DNA of 36,258 nt from Bacteroidales bacterium (lineage in GTDB: Bacteria; Bacteroidota; Bacteroidia; Bacteroidales; Muribaculaceae), in NCBI GenBank assembly GCA_900752535.1, contig CAADVV010000322.1, forward strand, positions 1 through 36,258, read 5' to 3'. The notes beneath the pieces are model-generated. The model saw only the letters and a program-made list of their open reading frames with translations. It ran no database searches and had not been told where the DNA came from. A program made the position numbers and the translations under genes. Positions within the stretch are counted from its first letter, which is position 1. Every line of letters begins with the position of its first letter. Positions 15,675-24,001 of the stretch are shown one piece after another.

Positions 15675-16796
15675 TTATTTGAATACGTCTTTTCCAATAG
15701 ATTCCAAGGTCTCGGGGAGTGAGATATCTTTTAGATTTGTACACATCATAAACGCATTATCCGCAATGCGTCTGACACCATTAGGAATATTCACATCTTC
15801 CAAAGCATTACACATAGAGAACAGACCCATTGGTATTTCCTCAATGACATCAGGGAAAGATATGTGTTTCAATTTAGGGCAAAGCTGAAAAGCCATTGGA
15901 CCTAAATCAATTATAGAGTTGGGGAACTCAATTTGTGTGATTCCACATGATTGAAAAGCGCCCTGTCGGATAGTCTCAAGTCCATCATTTAATTCGATAT
16001 TCTCAAAAGGAGTATTGGCAAAAGCATGTTCGCCAATCAATCTTAAGGTGTTCGGCAGAATCGGCGATCTGCTTAGACTCCTACAGTCAATGAACGTCTG
16101 GTATTTTATTTCTTCTACCCCATCGGGAATCATAATAGCGCAGTCAAGCCAATAATCATACCCGAATGCCGTTGAGCCCAATTCTTTTAACTTGGACGGG
16201 ATATTTATTTCTTCAAGATGCATGAAAGCGAAGGCCGCTTTTCCTATCCGGACAATTTCTTCAGGCAATATAATTTTTCTTATGCCCAGCCAATGCCCTG
16301 TTTCAAATTGTATGGTATGGTAAAGGGCGTAGTCGGGTACTACGTTGTCCTTTAATTGAGAATGACTGAGGTCAAGAATCCGTAGATTTCCTATGGTGGC
16401 GCATTCCCAAATAGCATTGAAATCAGAAGCGTTAATCGGTCCCGACACAATGATGGAAGTTGCGGAATCCGCACCATTCTCAGCCAAAAGGGTTTTAAGC
16501 TGTCCCTAACCCGAGGTCACTACATCAAGTGTTGTCGTGGATTCAGATTCAAGCCGTTGAGGAACAACCTTTTCTCCAGAAGTTAGGAATGTGTTGAGAA
16601 TCGCTCTGTGTTCTGTTAGATTGCCGTCTGGTAAAAGGTCAATAGGGACTGCTGACGAAATTAGTTCCCCACTTGAATCCGATATTGGAACAATACCATC
16701 CGCACCATATTCCTCAGTGATGTTTATATCAGCGAATGCCATAAAAGGTACAGCAACCATCAGGCACAAGATTGATATGAGTATCCTATTTTTCAT
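15675..16796 (-). pseudogene. 5' part of BspA-like gene LRR-B, stop codon and interrupted
   Basis: Starts at the ATG at 16796 with signal peptide MKNRILISILCLMVAVPFMA. An in-frame TAG at 16506-16508 follows VVTSG; beyond it the same frame continues GQLKTLLAENGADSATSI to VSGPINASDF, the normal BspA N-terminal sequence. About eight LRR_5 repeats follow, ending ESIGKDVF. The frame then runs into transposon DNA and stops after one codon. The rest of the gene lies at 3177-3590. The gene therefore has two independent lesions: an amber codon and a 12-kb insertion. The intact protein would have been a secreted surface LRR protein of about 525 residues with a type IX-like tail. Direct paralogue of LRR-A. 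Confidence 0.88.
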
Positions 16797-16822
16797 TTGC
16801 CAATTTTTTATTGGCAAAGTTA
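16796..16822 (-). promoter_or_regulatory. LRR-B promoter with perfect 9-bp dyad
   Basis: TAACTTTG on the minus strand (16815-16822) is an exact -7 box. A perfect inverted repeat TTTGCCAAT / ATTGGCAAA (16796-16804, 16810-16818) overlaps the box and the ATG. It could be an operator or an RNA hairpin over the ribosome-binding region; the adjacent Crp-like regulator is a candidate partner. Confidence 0.55.
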
Positions 16823-16855
16823 GGCAGAAAAAACAACTTTGGGATAAAACAAGTT

Positions 16856-17428
16856 TTATTCGCCGGATTTTTTTGCGAGATTTTTTCGGATTCGGCTAAG
16901 ATATACCGGTGTAACGAGTAGATACGAGGCAATGTCGCGCAACGAAACAATGTCTAAAATCTGAGGATACAACGTTATCAGGTCAAGGTATCGCTCTGTC
17001 GGTGTCTTGCGGTATAGTTCAAGATGACGGGAATAAATCTCACTGAACAACGCACCATTCACAGCAGAAAGATTGCCGTCAAACGATGCATAAAACACGT
17101 TTCGCGCCTCTGGAGTTCTTATTTGAGATACCAAAGAATCAGCTCCGGCTTTTATAGTAACCTCAGACGGGAGCCTATTGAATGAATTATAGTAATCGGC
17201 TACAATCTCACCCTCGAAAGCGAATCCTACGACAGCTTCATTGCCCGAAGATGTCAGGGTAGTGTATTTGAAATATCCCGATTCCACGACTCCGAGATAT
17301 TTGCCTACACAACCTTGCTGTACAAAAACATCGTCTTTAGAATAATGGGCAGAGCGACCATTCTCTCTGCAAAACTTCTTTATTGCCGAGAGGTCACATT
17401 CCCTGTCATATAAATTAAAGTTAGCCAT
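16856..17428 (-). CDS. Crp/Fnr-family transcription regulator
   Basis: 190 aa. Residues 10-120 follow the cNMP-binding beta-roll pattern (FVQQGCVGKYLGVVESGYFKYTT, then VGFAFEGEIVADYYNSF). The C-terminal part contains an HTH (SLRDIASYLLVTPVYLSRIRKNL). This matches the Bacteroidetes Crp/Fnr group in which ligand residues are often not those of true CRP, so the signal is unknown. It lies 60 nt upstream of LRR-B in the same orientation. A scar of a second copy lies upstream of LRR-A, so regulator and LRR gene behaved as a unit, which suggests a local regulator of surface-protein expression. A TAATTTTG box lies 8 nt upstream of the ATG. Confidence 0.85.
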   Translation of the reverse strand: MANFNLYDRECDLSAIKKFCRENGRSAHYSKDDVFVQQGCVGKYLGVVESGYFKYTTLTSSGNEAVVGFAFEGEIVADYYNSFNRLPSEVTIKAGADSLVSQIRTPEARNVFYASFDGNLSAVNGALFSEIYSRHLELYRKTPTERYLDLITLYPQILDIVSLRDIASYLLVTPVYLSRIRKNLAKKSGE

Positions 17429-17436
17429 CGCAATTA

Positions 17437-17444
17437 CAAAATTA
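17437..17444 (-). promoter_or_regulatory. -7 box directly before Crp-like gene
   Basis: TAATTTTG on the minus strand is an exact TAnnTTTG match only 8 nt from the ATG, implying an almost leaderless mRNA. Confidence 0.45.
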
Positions 17445-17533
17445 GCGATTTTTTCTCAATGAACCGCCGCTCAGAGTCTCAAATCAACTGCGACAAAGAG
17501 AAAAAGAATCGAATTAAATATAACTAACAACCC

Positions 17534-18590
17534 TTAAAAACCCAAAATCGGACATCCGGTTTTTGATATTTTTGCTCCTCCCTGTCGTGAAAAGCGAGGG
17601 GCAGAAAATATGTTTTCGCCATTCTTGCGTACCCAGTCAACCTCAATATATATGTCATTTTCAAATTCATAACTGAGTTTCATTTCCGATGCGAAATCCA
17701 GGAACAGACTACCGTCTATTGTCGCGGAAATCACACCCCCGAAACATGGGAAATACGCTTTGAGCAGAGATCCTGTATCTTTTTCAATACTGGCATTGTT
17801 TTTTGACTCGGCAGATGCTTTCAGCGTCGTAAGTAAATGGAGCGACAATGTGGCGCGATAATAATGGTTATTAAGGTCGGCTATAACGTTAGTGCACCTG
17901 AAAAGGACCGGAACTTCAACACTTCCGTTAAATTTTATCGTTCCTATCGAAATTTCAGGGAGCTCGCCTTTCAATAGGCTGTGGCCGACCTCGGAATCTG
18001 CGGACACTCCAAGCTTTGAGGGATAATATACTTCATCTCCGTTGCCGGCATAAAAATAATCATCAAAAAGCTCTGATGCCGGTTTCTCTTCAAACTTCAC
18101 AACAATCAAGCCGTCGCTTCCCGCAGACTGAGACTTCACGACTCCGCATAGACCATAAGGAAACACGTCTGTGAATCTGTCATAATATATCAGCTCTCCG
18201 TCCTTTGGAATCAACGAAGAAGACGTGCCCTCCGGGATATGTGATCGATGCTCCATCATAAGATTTGGCCGCATCAGCCTCGGCATCAGTCAGGCGTCTG
18301 ACATCCGTTTTCGGTCTCACAGCATTGCGGGAGCCTATTGCAACACTATCTATCTCAGCAAGCGGGATATCTATCGCTTCACCGTCAACCATAAAACGAT
18401 GCATTAGCATCTGCGAATCATTCTCGCTCTCGACTATCTCTACTGTGCTGATATGGGTAGCATTGAACAGATTCACTTCTCCCGTATTACGGAATACGAG
18501 TACCTGTACGTCAGGGTCATCCTGCGCCCAGGCACACAAGAACGGAAACATCATACCGATGACCGTCAATAGTCTCATTGCAAATTTCAT
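17534..18590 (-). pseudogene. Secreted protein, frameshifted, unknown family
   Basis: The first frame (18590 to 18180) starts MKFAMRLLTVIGMMFPFLCAWAQ, a clear signal peptide. It continues through DSVAIGSRNAVRPKTDVRRLTD to SITYPGG, then loses sense. From there the protein-like sequence continues one base later as EGTSSSLIPKDGELIYYDRF down to the stop at 17534. One extra base in the CCCGG run near 18230-18236 would explain it. The joined product would be about 350 residues, secreted, beta-rich, with no recognised domain. The ATG overlaps the stop of the gene upstream (ATGA), so the two form an operon. Either a decayed gene or a sequencing error; the run is short, so slippage is not compelling. 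Confidence 0.75.
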
Positions 18591-19009
18591 GGCTTGAAAA
18601 ATTTAAGCGAAAGAGATCCGTTGGTAAGTAGATAGTGGCCCGACGACAGTCTGGAGACATCCACCTCAATCCAGTCTTCATCCTTCTGTCCTACGTTCGC
18701 CGGAACAGAAATTCCCGAGAGGGTATATAGACAGACCTCAGCCCCTGATTCACCACGGCGAAACATCAGTTTCCCATCACGTGAGACAAACACATCAGCA
18801 CGGCAATCTGCCTCGAATTCAAGCACAGACAGTGGCGTGTCAGAAAACGTGTATTTAGCCACATCGACAAGTCTGAACCGATCGGTACCTACGGTCATGC
18901 TTCCGTTTTCGAAGACTATGACAGGACGTTTGCTGACCTCAAATCCGACAGTTTTCCCGTCCTTAAGATGCACAGTCATATACGTTTGGACAGAAGTCAT
19001 AACCGGCAT
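18587..19009 (-). CDS. Secreted-type beta-rich protein with sorting-like tail
   Basis: 140 aa from the ATG at 19009. The body (YMTVHLKDGKTVGFEVSKRPVIVF) is the repeat-like opening common in Bacteroidales surface proteins. The C-terminus VCLYTLSGISVPANV to SSGHYLLTNGSLSLKFFKP matches the pattern of type IX secretion C-terminal domains (L-Y-L-x-G and S-G-x-Y). No signal peptide is visible in frame, which is odd for a protein with such a tail; the true start may be altered or the first exported module lost. It is the first gene of an operon with the frameshifted secreted-protein gene. No function is recognised. Confidence 0.65.
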   Translation of the reverse strand: MPVMTSVQTYMTVHLKDGKTVGFEVSKRPVIVFENGSMTVGTDRFRLVDVAKYTFSDTPLSVLEFEADCRADVFVSRDGKLMFRRGESGAEVCLYTLSGISVPANVGQKDEDWIEVDVSRLSSGHYLLTNGSLSLKFFKP

Positions 19010-19047
19010 CACAGGCGTGCGGGCTTTGTAACAATTTTTATTAAATA

Positions 19048-19079
19048 TTTGGATTTAAGGCTTAAAAACATTAATTTCG
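19048..19079 (+). promoter_or_regulatory. Putative promoter of glycogen operon
   Basis: TTTG (19048-19051), a 20-nt spacer and TAATTTCG (19072-19079, one mismatch to TAnnTTTG) lie upstream of the debranching-enzyme gene, predicting a leader of about 80 nt. Confidence 0.5.
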
Positions 19080-19161
19080 CATCACATAGTGTGTCTAACC
19101 AATATTTCCTGTGTTACGCATATAGGACATTAACAAAATAACTTCACCATTTTTTACCGGA

Positions 19162-21105
19162 ATGAGTTACCTTAAATTTGATAAAAACCTGATGATTAAC
19201 CTTGAGCAGTCGCTGCCCAAGGAGATGCTGCGCACCAATCAGTCAGGCGCCTATCACTGTATGTCAGTGGTTGACTCCAACACGCGCAAGCAGCATGGTC
19301 TTCTGGTTATCCCCATTCCGGAGTTCGGGAACACTTCACATGTAATGCTCTCGTCTCTGGATGTAACCGTCATTCAGCATGGCGCCCCCTTTAATCTCGG
19401 ACTCCATCGCTATCAGGGCGGCATATACAGCCCCAACGGCCACAAATATATCCGCGAGTTTGACTGCGAAAGCGTGCCCCGCACGACCTATCGCGTCGGC
19501 GGTGTCATACTGACAAAAGAGAAAATTTTCATTTCTCACGAAAACCGCATCCTGATACGCTACACTCTTGTCGAGGCCCATTCGCCGACAACTCTGCGTC
19601 TGCGCCCCCATCTGGCTTTCCGCGAAGCCAACGCTCTGGTTCAGGAAAACGACCAGATAAACACCGAGTGCCCGCCGTGTGAAAACGGCGTCAGCGCCCT
19701 GCTCTACCCCGGCTATCCGCGCCTCTACATGCAGCTCAATCACAAACCGGAGTGGCACTACGAGCCAAACTGGTACAAGGGCTTCGAGTATGTCAAGGAT
19801 ATGGAGCGCGGAGTGCCCTATGTCGAGGACCTGTGGGTGCCCGGCTATTTTGAGGTGCCTATCAAGAAAGGCGAGTCAATCATCTTCTCGGCCGGCGTCA
19901 GCGAGGTATCGCCACGCTCGCTGGCAAAGATGTATGAGAAGGAAATCGCCACGCGCACGTGCCGCACGAGTTTCTTCAACTGTCTGAAAAACGCCGTGAA
20001 GCAATGCTATATAAAAGAGGAAGACCGCATGTATCTCATCTCGGGTTTTCCCTGGGGCAAAATCCTTGCCCGCAACACATTCATGGCCCTTCCCGGCGCT
20101 ACTATAGCCATCGACCATCGTGACGATTTCCACGCCATCATGCAGACGGCCTCTGACGAGCTTAATCATTTCATGGTCTCAGGCGACGCCACCGGCCGCA
20201 TCCAGGGCATGGATCTGCCGGACATCCCCCTATGGGCTGTCTGGGCACTCCAGCAGTATGCCAAGGCCTACGGCATGGACGAAGCCCGCGAACGTTATGT
20301 CGAGCTTGTCGACTCGATTATCACGTATATCCGCGAACAGCATCACCCCAACCTCTATATCAACGAAGACGGTCTGCTCTCGACCGACGGCTCCGTCACT
20401 CCGGTTTCATGGATGAACGCCGCCATCGACGGGCGCCCCGTGGTGCCCCGCACCGGCTTCCTCGTCGAATTCAACGCCTTGTGGTATAATGCGCTGGTAT
20501 TCGCCTCCAAACTTGCCGAAGGCATTCCGTCGCTCGAGGAGAAAGCCGCTTCATGGACTGCACTGGCCGAACGCATGAAACCGGCCTTTATCTCGATGTT
20601 CCTCAACGACTACGGTTATCTCTACGACTACGTCAACGGCTCATATGCCGACCCGTCGGTACGCCCCAACATGGCCGTCGCCATCGGCATGGACTACTCG
20701 CCGCTCGACCGTCGTCAGCGCAAAGGAGTGCTCGACGTGGTCACCCGTGAACTGCTGACGCCCAAGGGACTCCGCACACTTTCGCCCAAGAGCTACGGCT
20801 ATCGTCCGTTCTATCAGGGCTCTCCCTATGATCGCGAGATGGCACTCCACAACGGCCCAGCACGCCCCTGGCTGATGGGATTCTATTCTGACGCCTACCT
20901 GAAGGTCTTCGGCCTCAGCGGCGTCAGCTATATCGACCGTATGCTCATCGGGTTTGAAGACGAGATGAGCCGCGGATGCATCGGCTCGCTCTCGCAGCTC
21001 TATGACGGCAACCCTCCCTTCAGCGGCCGCGGCGCCATCAGCCACGTCACCAATGTGGCCGAAGTGCTCCGCACTCTGCGCACGCTCAAAAAAATCAGCG
21101 TCTGA
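19162..21105 (+). CDS. Amylo-alpha-1,6-glucosidase (glycogen debranching enzyme)
   Basis: 647 aa, typical for bacterial GDE proteins of the GH133 type. An N-terminal beta-rich domain (about residues 15-280, with YHCMSVVDSNTRKQHGLLV and YRVGGVILTKEKIF) precedes the alpha/alpha barrel catalytic domain (about 300-640). That domain contains GFPWGKILARNTFMALPG, ATGRIQGMDLPDIPLWAVW, VNGSYADPSVRPNMAVAIG and NGPARPWLMGFYSDAYLK. The enzyme removes alpha-1,6 branches from glycogen in the cytosol. It is the first of three same-strand genes (GDE, GT4, GH57), the usual Bacteroides glycogen-metabolism operon. High GC and strongly biased codon use mark it as a core gene. Confidence 0.92.
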   Translation: MSYLKFDKNLMINLEQSLPKEMLRTNQSGAYHCMSVVDSNTRKQHGLLVIPIPEFGNTSHVMLSSLDVTVIQHGAPFNLGLHRYQGGIYSPNGHKYIREFDCESVPRTTYRVGGVILTKEKIFISHENRILIRYTLVEAHSPTTLRLRPHLAFREANALVQENDQINTECPPCENGVSALLYPGYPRLYMQLNHKPEWHYEPNWYKGFEYVKDMERGVPYVEDLWVPGYFEVPIKKGESIIFSAGVSEVSPRSLAKMYEKEIATRTCRTSFFNCLKNAVKQCYIKEEDRMYLISGFPWGKILARNTFMALPGATIAIDHRDDFHAIMQTASDELNHFMVSGDATGRIQGMDLPDIPLWAVWALQQYAKAYGMDEARERYVELVDSIITYIREQHHPNLYINEDGLLSTDGSVTPVSWMNAAIDGRPVVPRTGFLVEFNALWYNALVFASKLAEGIPSLEEKAASWTALAERMKPAFISMFLNDYGYLYDYVNGSYADPSVRPNMAVAIGMDYSPLDRRQRKGVLDVVTRELLTPKGLRTLSPKSYGYRPFYQGSPYDREMALHNGPARPWLMGFYSDAYLKVFGLSGVSYIDRMLIGFEDEMSRGCIGSLSQLYDGNPPFSGRGAISHVTNVAEVLRTLRTLKKISV

Positions 21106-21161
21106 CCGACGTAAATCAACCTGAAATTTCACACTTCTTCCACAGAGAGAAACATAACAGC

Positions 21162-22421
21162 ATGAAAGCATTAATGTTCGGGTGGGAATTCCCGCCTCAC
21201 ATCCTCGGCGGACTCGGTACAGCCAGCTACGGACTGACGCGGGGCATGTGGCAGTGTGGTGACATGGACATCACATTTGTCATCCCCAAGCCTTTCGGCG
21301 ACGAGGACAAGCACTTTGCCAATATCATCGGCGCGTCGCAGGTGCCCATCGCCTGGCGCGACGTCAGCCGCGACTATGTCGAGCAGCGCATCGGCCGTGT
21401 GATGGACCCGGAGCTCTACTACCGTCTCCGCGACCATATCTATGCCAACTTCGACTATATGAACACCAACGACCTGGGATGTCTTGAATTCTCGGGCCGC
21501 TACCCCGACAACCTCGTCGAGGAAATCAATAACTACTCGATATGCGCCGGCGTCATTGCCCGCACAATCGACTTCGACATAATCCACAGCCATGACTGGC
21601 TGACCTATCCCGCCGGCATCCATGCCAAACAGGTGACCGGCAAACCCCTGGTCATCCATGTCCACGCCACCGAGTTTGACCGTTCGCGCGGCAAACCCAA
21701 CCCGACGGTGTTCGGAATCGAAAAAGACGGCATGAACAATGCCGACCACATAATCTGTGTATCAAACCTGACCCGCGACACCGTCATCAACAATTACGGC
21801 ATCAATCCGGCCAAAGTCACCACAGTCCACAACGCGGTGACGCCCCTGAGTCAGGAGCTGCTCGACATCAAGATGGAGAAGGGTAAAGACAAAGTCATCA
21901 CCTTCCTGGGCCGCATCACGATGCAGAAGGGTCCCGAATATTTCGTCGAGGCCGCGGTGAAAGTGCTCAAGAACTGCCACAACGCGCGCTTTGTCATGGC
22001 CGGTTCGGGCGACATGATGGACAAGATGATTTTGCTCGCCGCGGAACGCGGCATCGCCGACCGATTCCACTTCCCCGGATTCCAGAAGGGCCGTCAGGTC
22101 TATGAAATGCTCGCCGCCTCCGACGTGTACATCATGCCCTCCGTATCCGAACCGTTCGGCATCTCGCCGCTCGAAGCAATGCAGATGGGCGTACCGTCGA
22201 TTATCTCCAAACAGAGCGGCTGCGCCGAAATCCTGACAAACGTGATCAAGACCGACTACTGGGACATCGACGCGATGGCCGACGCCATCCACGCCATCAT
22301 AACTTATCCCGCGCTCTATAACCAACTGCGCGAAGACGGCCTGGCCGAAGTCAACCGCATAACCTGGGACAAAGCCGGCCAGAAGGTCATCGACATCTAC
22401 AACCGCGTCCTCGGACGCTGA
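21162..22421 (+). CDS. GT4-type glycosyltransferase / glycogen synthase-like
   Basis: 419 aa with a GT-B fold. The N-terminal MFGWEFPPHILGGLGTASYGL corresponds to the glycine-rich ADP/UDP-glucose loop of starch- and glycogen-synthase-like enzymes. HSHDWLTYPAG is the middle catalytic His region. The C-terminal EPFGISPLEAMQMGVPSIIS is the E-x7-E nucleotide-sugar motif. It probably elongates alpha-1,4-glucan in the cytosol using a nucleoside diphosphate glucose. Between the debranching enzyme and the GH57 protein with short gaps (56 and 52 nt), it is the presumptive synthase of the operon. Donor specificity (ADP or UDP) cannot be told from sequence alone. Confidence 0.88.
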   Translation: MKALMFGWEFPPHILGGLGTASYGLTRGMWQCGDMDITFVIPKPFGDEDKHFANIIGASQVPIAWRDVSRDYVEQRIGRVMDPELYYRLRDHIYANFDYMNTNDLGCLEFSGRYPDNLVEEINNYSICAGVIARTIDFDIIHSHDWLTYPAGIHAKQVTGKPLVIHVHATEFDRSRGKPNPTVFGIEKDGMNNADHIICVSNLTRDTVINNYGINPAKVTTVHNAVTPLSQELLDIKMEKGKDKVITFLGRITMQKGPEYFVEAAVKVLKNCHNARFVMAGSGDMMDKMILLAAERGIADRFHFPGFQKGRQVYEMLAASDVYIMPSVSEPFGISPLEAMQMGVPSIISKQSGCAEILTNVIKTDYWDIDAMADAIHAIITYPALYNQLREDGLAEVNRITWDKAGQKVIDIYNRVLGR

Positions 22422-22473
22422 TAAATCATCTTCACAACCTTTTAACCACAAAAACTCCAAACACGCTATAAAG

Positions 22474-23886
22474 ATGAAAGCCATCTGTTTTTACTTCCAG
22501 ATACATCAGCCGTTCCGTCTGAAACGCTATCGCTTCTTTGACATCGGCAATGACCACTACTACTATGACGACTTCGCCAACGACGAAATCATCAGCCGCG
22601 TAGCCCAGCGCTCATATATCCCCGCAGCCGAGACGCTGCTGAAGATGATTGAGGAAACCGGCGGCAAATTCCGCTGCGCACTGTCGGTGACCGGAACCGC
22701 GCTCGAGCAGTTCGAACAGTATGTGCCAGAGTTTATTGACCTTCTCAAGAAGCTCGCCGCCACAGGCAACGTGGAATTCCTCGCCGAGACCTACGCCCAC
22801 TCGCTGGCGTCGCTCACAGACCCCGTCGAGTTTGAGGAACAAGTCAAAGCCCATAGCGCCAAAATCTACGAGCTCTTCGGACAGAAGCCCAAAGTGCTCC
22901 GCAACACAGAGCTTATCTATTGCGACGATATGGCCCCCCAGATTCATGCCATGGGCTTCAACGGCTGCATCACCGAAGGTGCAAAACACATCCTCGGCTG
23001 GAAATCTCCCAACTATGTCTACAGCGCCGCAAGCTGTCCCAAACTGAAACTGCTCCTCAAAAACTCCAAGCTCTCTGACGACATCTCGTTCCGATTCTCA
23101 AACACCGAGTGGGACGGTTATCCTCTGACTGCCGACAAATATATCGACTGGATCGCCTCCACTCCGGCCGAGGAACAGATCATCAACCTCTTCATGTCGC
23201 TTGAGACATTCGGCGAGATGCAGCCACGCGAGACCGGCATCTTCCAGTTCCTCGAAGCGCTGCCCCGCTTCGCCGCCGAACGCGGCATAGAATTCTGGAC
23301 TCCGGGCGAAGCCGTTAAGAAGCTCAAACCCGTGGGCGAGCTTGTTGTCATGCACCCCATTTCCTGGGCTGACGAAGCCCGCGACACCACCGCATGGCTC
23401 GGCAACCAGCTCCAGAACGAAGCGTTCAATAAGCTCTACAGCGTGGCCGAACGCGTGAGACTCGCCACAGACCGCGGCCTCAAACGCGACTGGAACCGAC
23501 TGCAAGCGTCTGACCATTTCTATTATATGTCGACCAAGCATATGGCCGACGGTGCGGTCCACAGCCACTTCTCGCCCTATGAGACTCCGTTCCAGGCCTT
23601 CACTAACTATATGAATGTGCTGGCCGACTTCATCGTCAGGGTTGAGGAGCAGTATCCTCTCTCAATCGAGAACGAGGAGCTCAATGCGCTGCTGACCACC
23701 ATCCGCAACCAGGAACGCGAAATCGAAGCACTCAACAAAGAGACCGCCTCGATGCGCCAGAACCTCGAACACTATAACGAGGAACACGCCCTGCGCGAGC
23801 CCAAGAAGGAACCGGCAAAGAAAGAGCCCGCCAAAAAGGAAGCCAGGAAAAAAGCACCAAAGAAAGCAGCCGCCGACAAAAAATAA
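22474..23886 (+). CDS. GH57 alpha-amylase-like protein, acid/base replaced
   Basis: 470 aa. GH57 regions are visible: IHQPFR (His11), ETYAHSLAS (His109), VLRNTELIYCDD with the nucleophile E146, and FMSLETFGEMQP. In most active members the last reads DYETFGE with the catalytic Asp two residues before the Glu; here Ser242 takes that place. The domain is followed by a coiled coil (about 415-445) and a Lys/Ala/Pro-rich tail with KKEPAKKEPAKKE repeats. GH57 enzymes cleave or branch alpha-glucans; degenerate Bacteroidetes members have been described, so this one may bind glucan rather than cleave it. It ends the glycogen operon and is followed by a strong hairpin. Confidence 0.88.
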   Translation: MKAICFYFQIHQPFRLKRYRFFDIGNDHYYYDDFANDEIISRVAQRSYIPAAETLLKMIEETGGKFRCALSVTGTALEQFEQYVPEFIDLLKKLAATGNVEFLAETYAHSLASLTDPVEFEEQVKAHSAKIYELFGQKPKVLRNTELIYCDDMAPQIHAMGFNGCITEGAKHILGWKSPNYVYSAASCPKLKLLLKNSKLSDDISFRFSNTEWDGYPLTADKYIDWIASTPAEEQIINLFMSLETFGEMQPRETGIFQFLEALPRFAAERGIEFWTPGEAVKKLKPVGELVVMHPISWADEARDTTAWLGNQLQNEAFNKLYSVAERVRLATDRGLKRDWNRLQASDHFYYMSTKHMADGAVHSHFSPYETPFQAFTNYMNVLADFIVRVEEQYPLSIENEELNALLTTIRNQEREIEALNKETASMRQNLEHYNEEHALREPKKEPAKKEPAKKEARKKAPKKAAADKK

Positions 23887-23921
23887 TAATTGACGCGTAC
23901 AAAAAGCGCAATCATCCATAA

Positions 23922-23972
23922 AATCAAATGGGAGACAAAAACCTGCGACGGTGTTTTGTCTCCCACTTGATT
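23922..23972 (+). terminator. Long hairpin terminator between convergent genes
   Basis: Arms 23922-23943 and 23950-23972 pair over about 20 bp with minor mismatches around TGCGAC. It lies 35 nt after the GH57 stop and before the stop of the convergent gene at 24002. Its sequence, including the loop, resembles the hairpin at 851-895 in reverse. A perfect 14-bp palindrome TCCGCTATAGCGGA follows at 23982-23995. Confidence 0.7.
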
Positions 23973-24001
23973 TAGACTCTATCCGCTATAGCGGACAGGG
24001 G

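Noticed and set aside
21762..22484. 240-codon minus-strand frame opposite the GT4 gene
   Set aside because: A long antisense frame caused by GC-rich codon bias; no start context or recognisable product.
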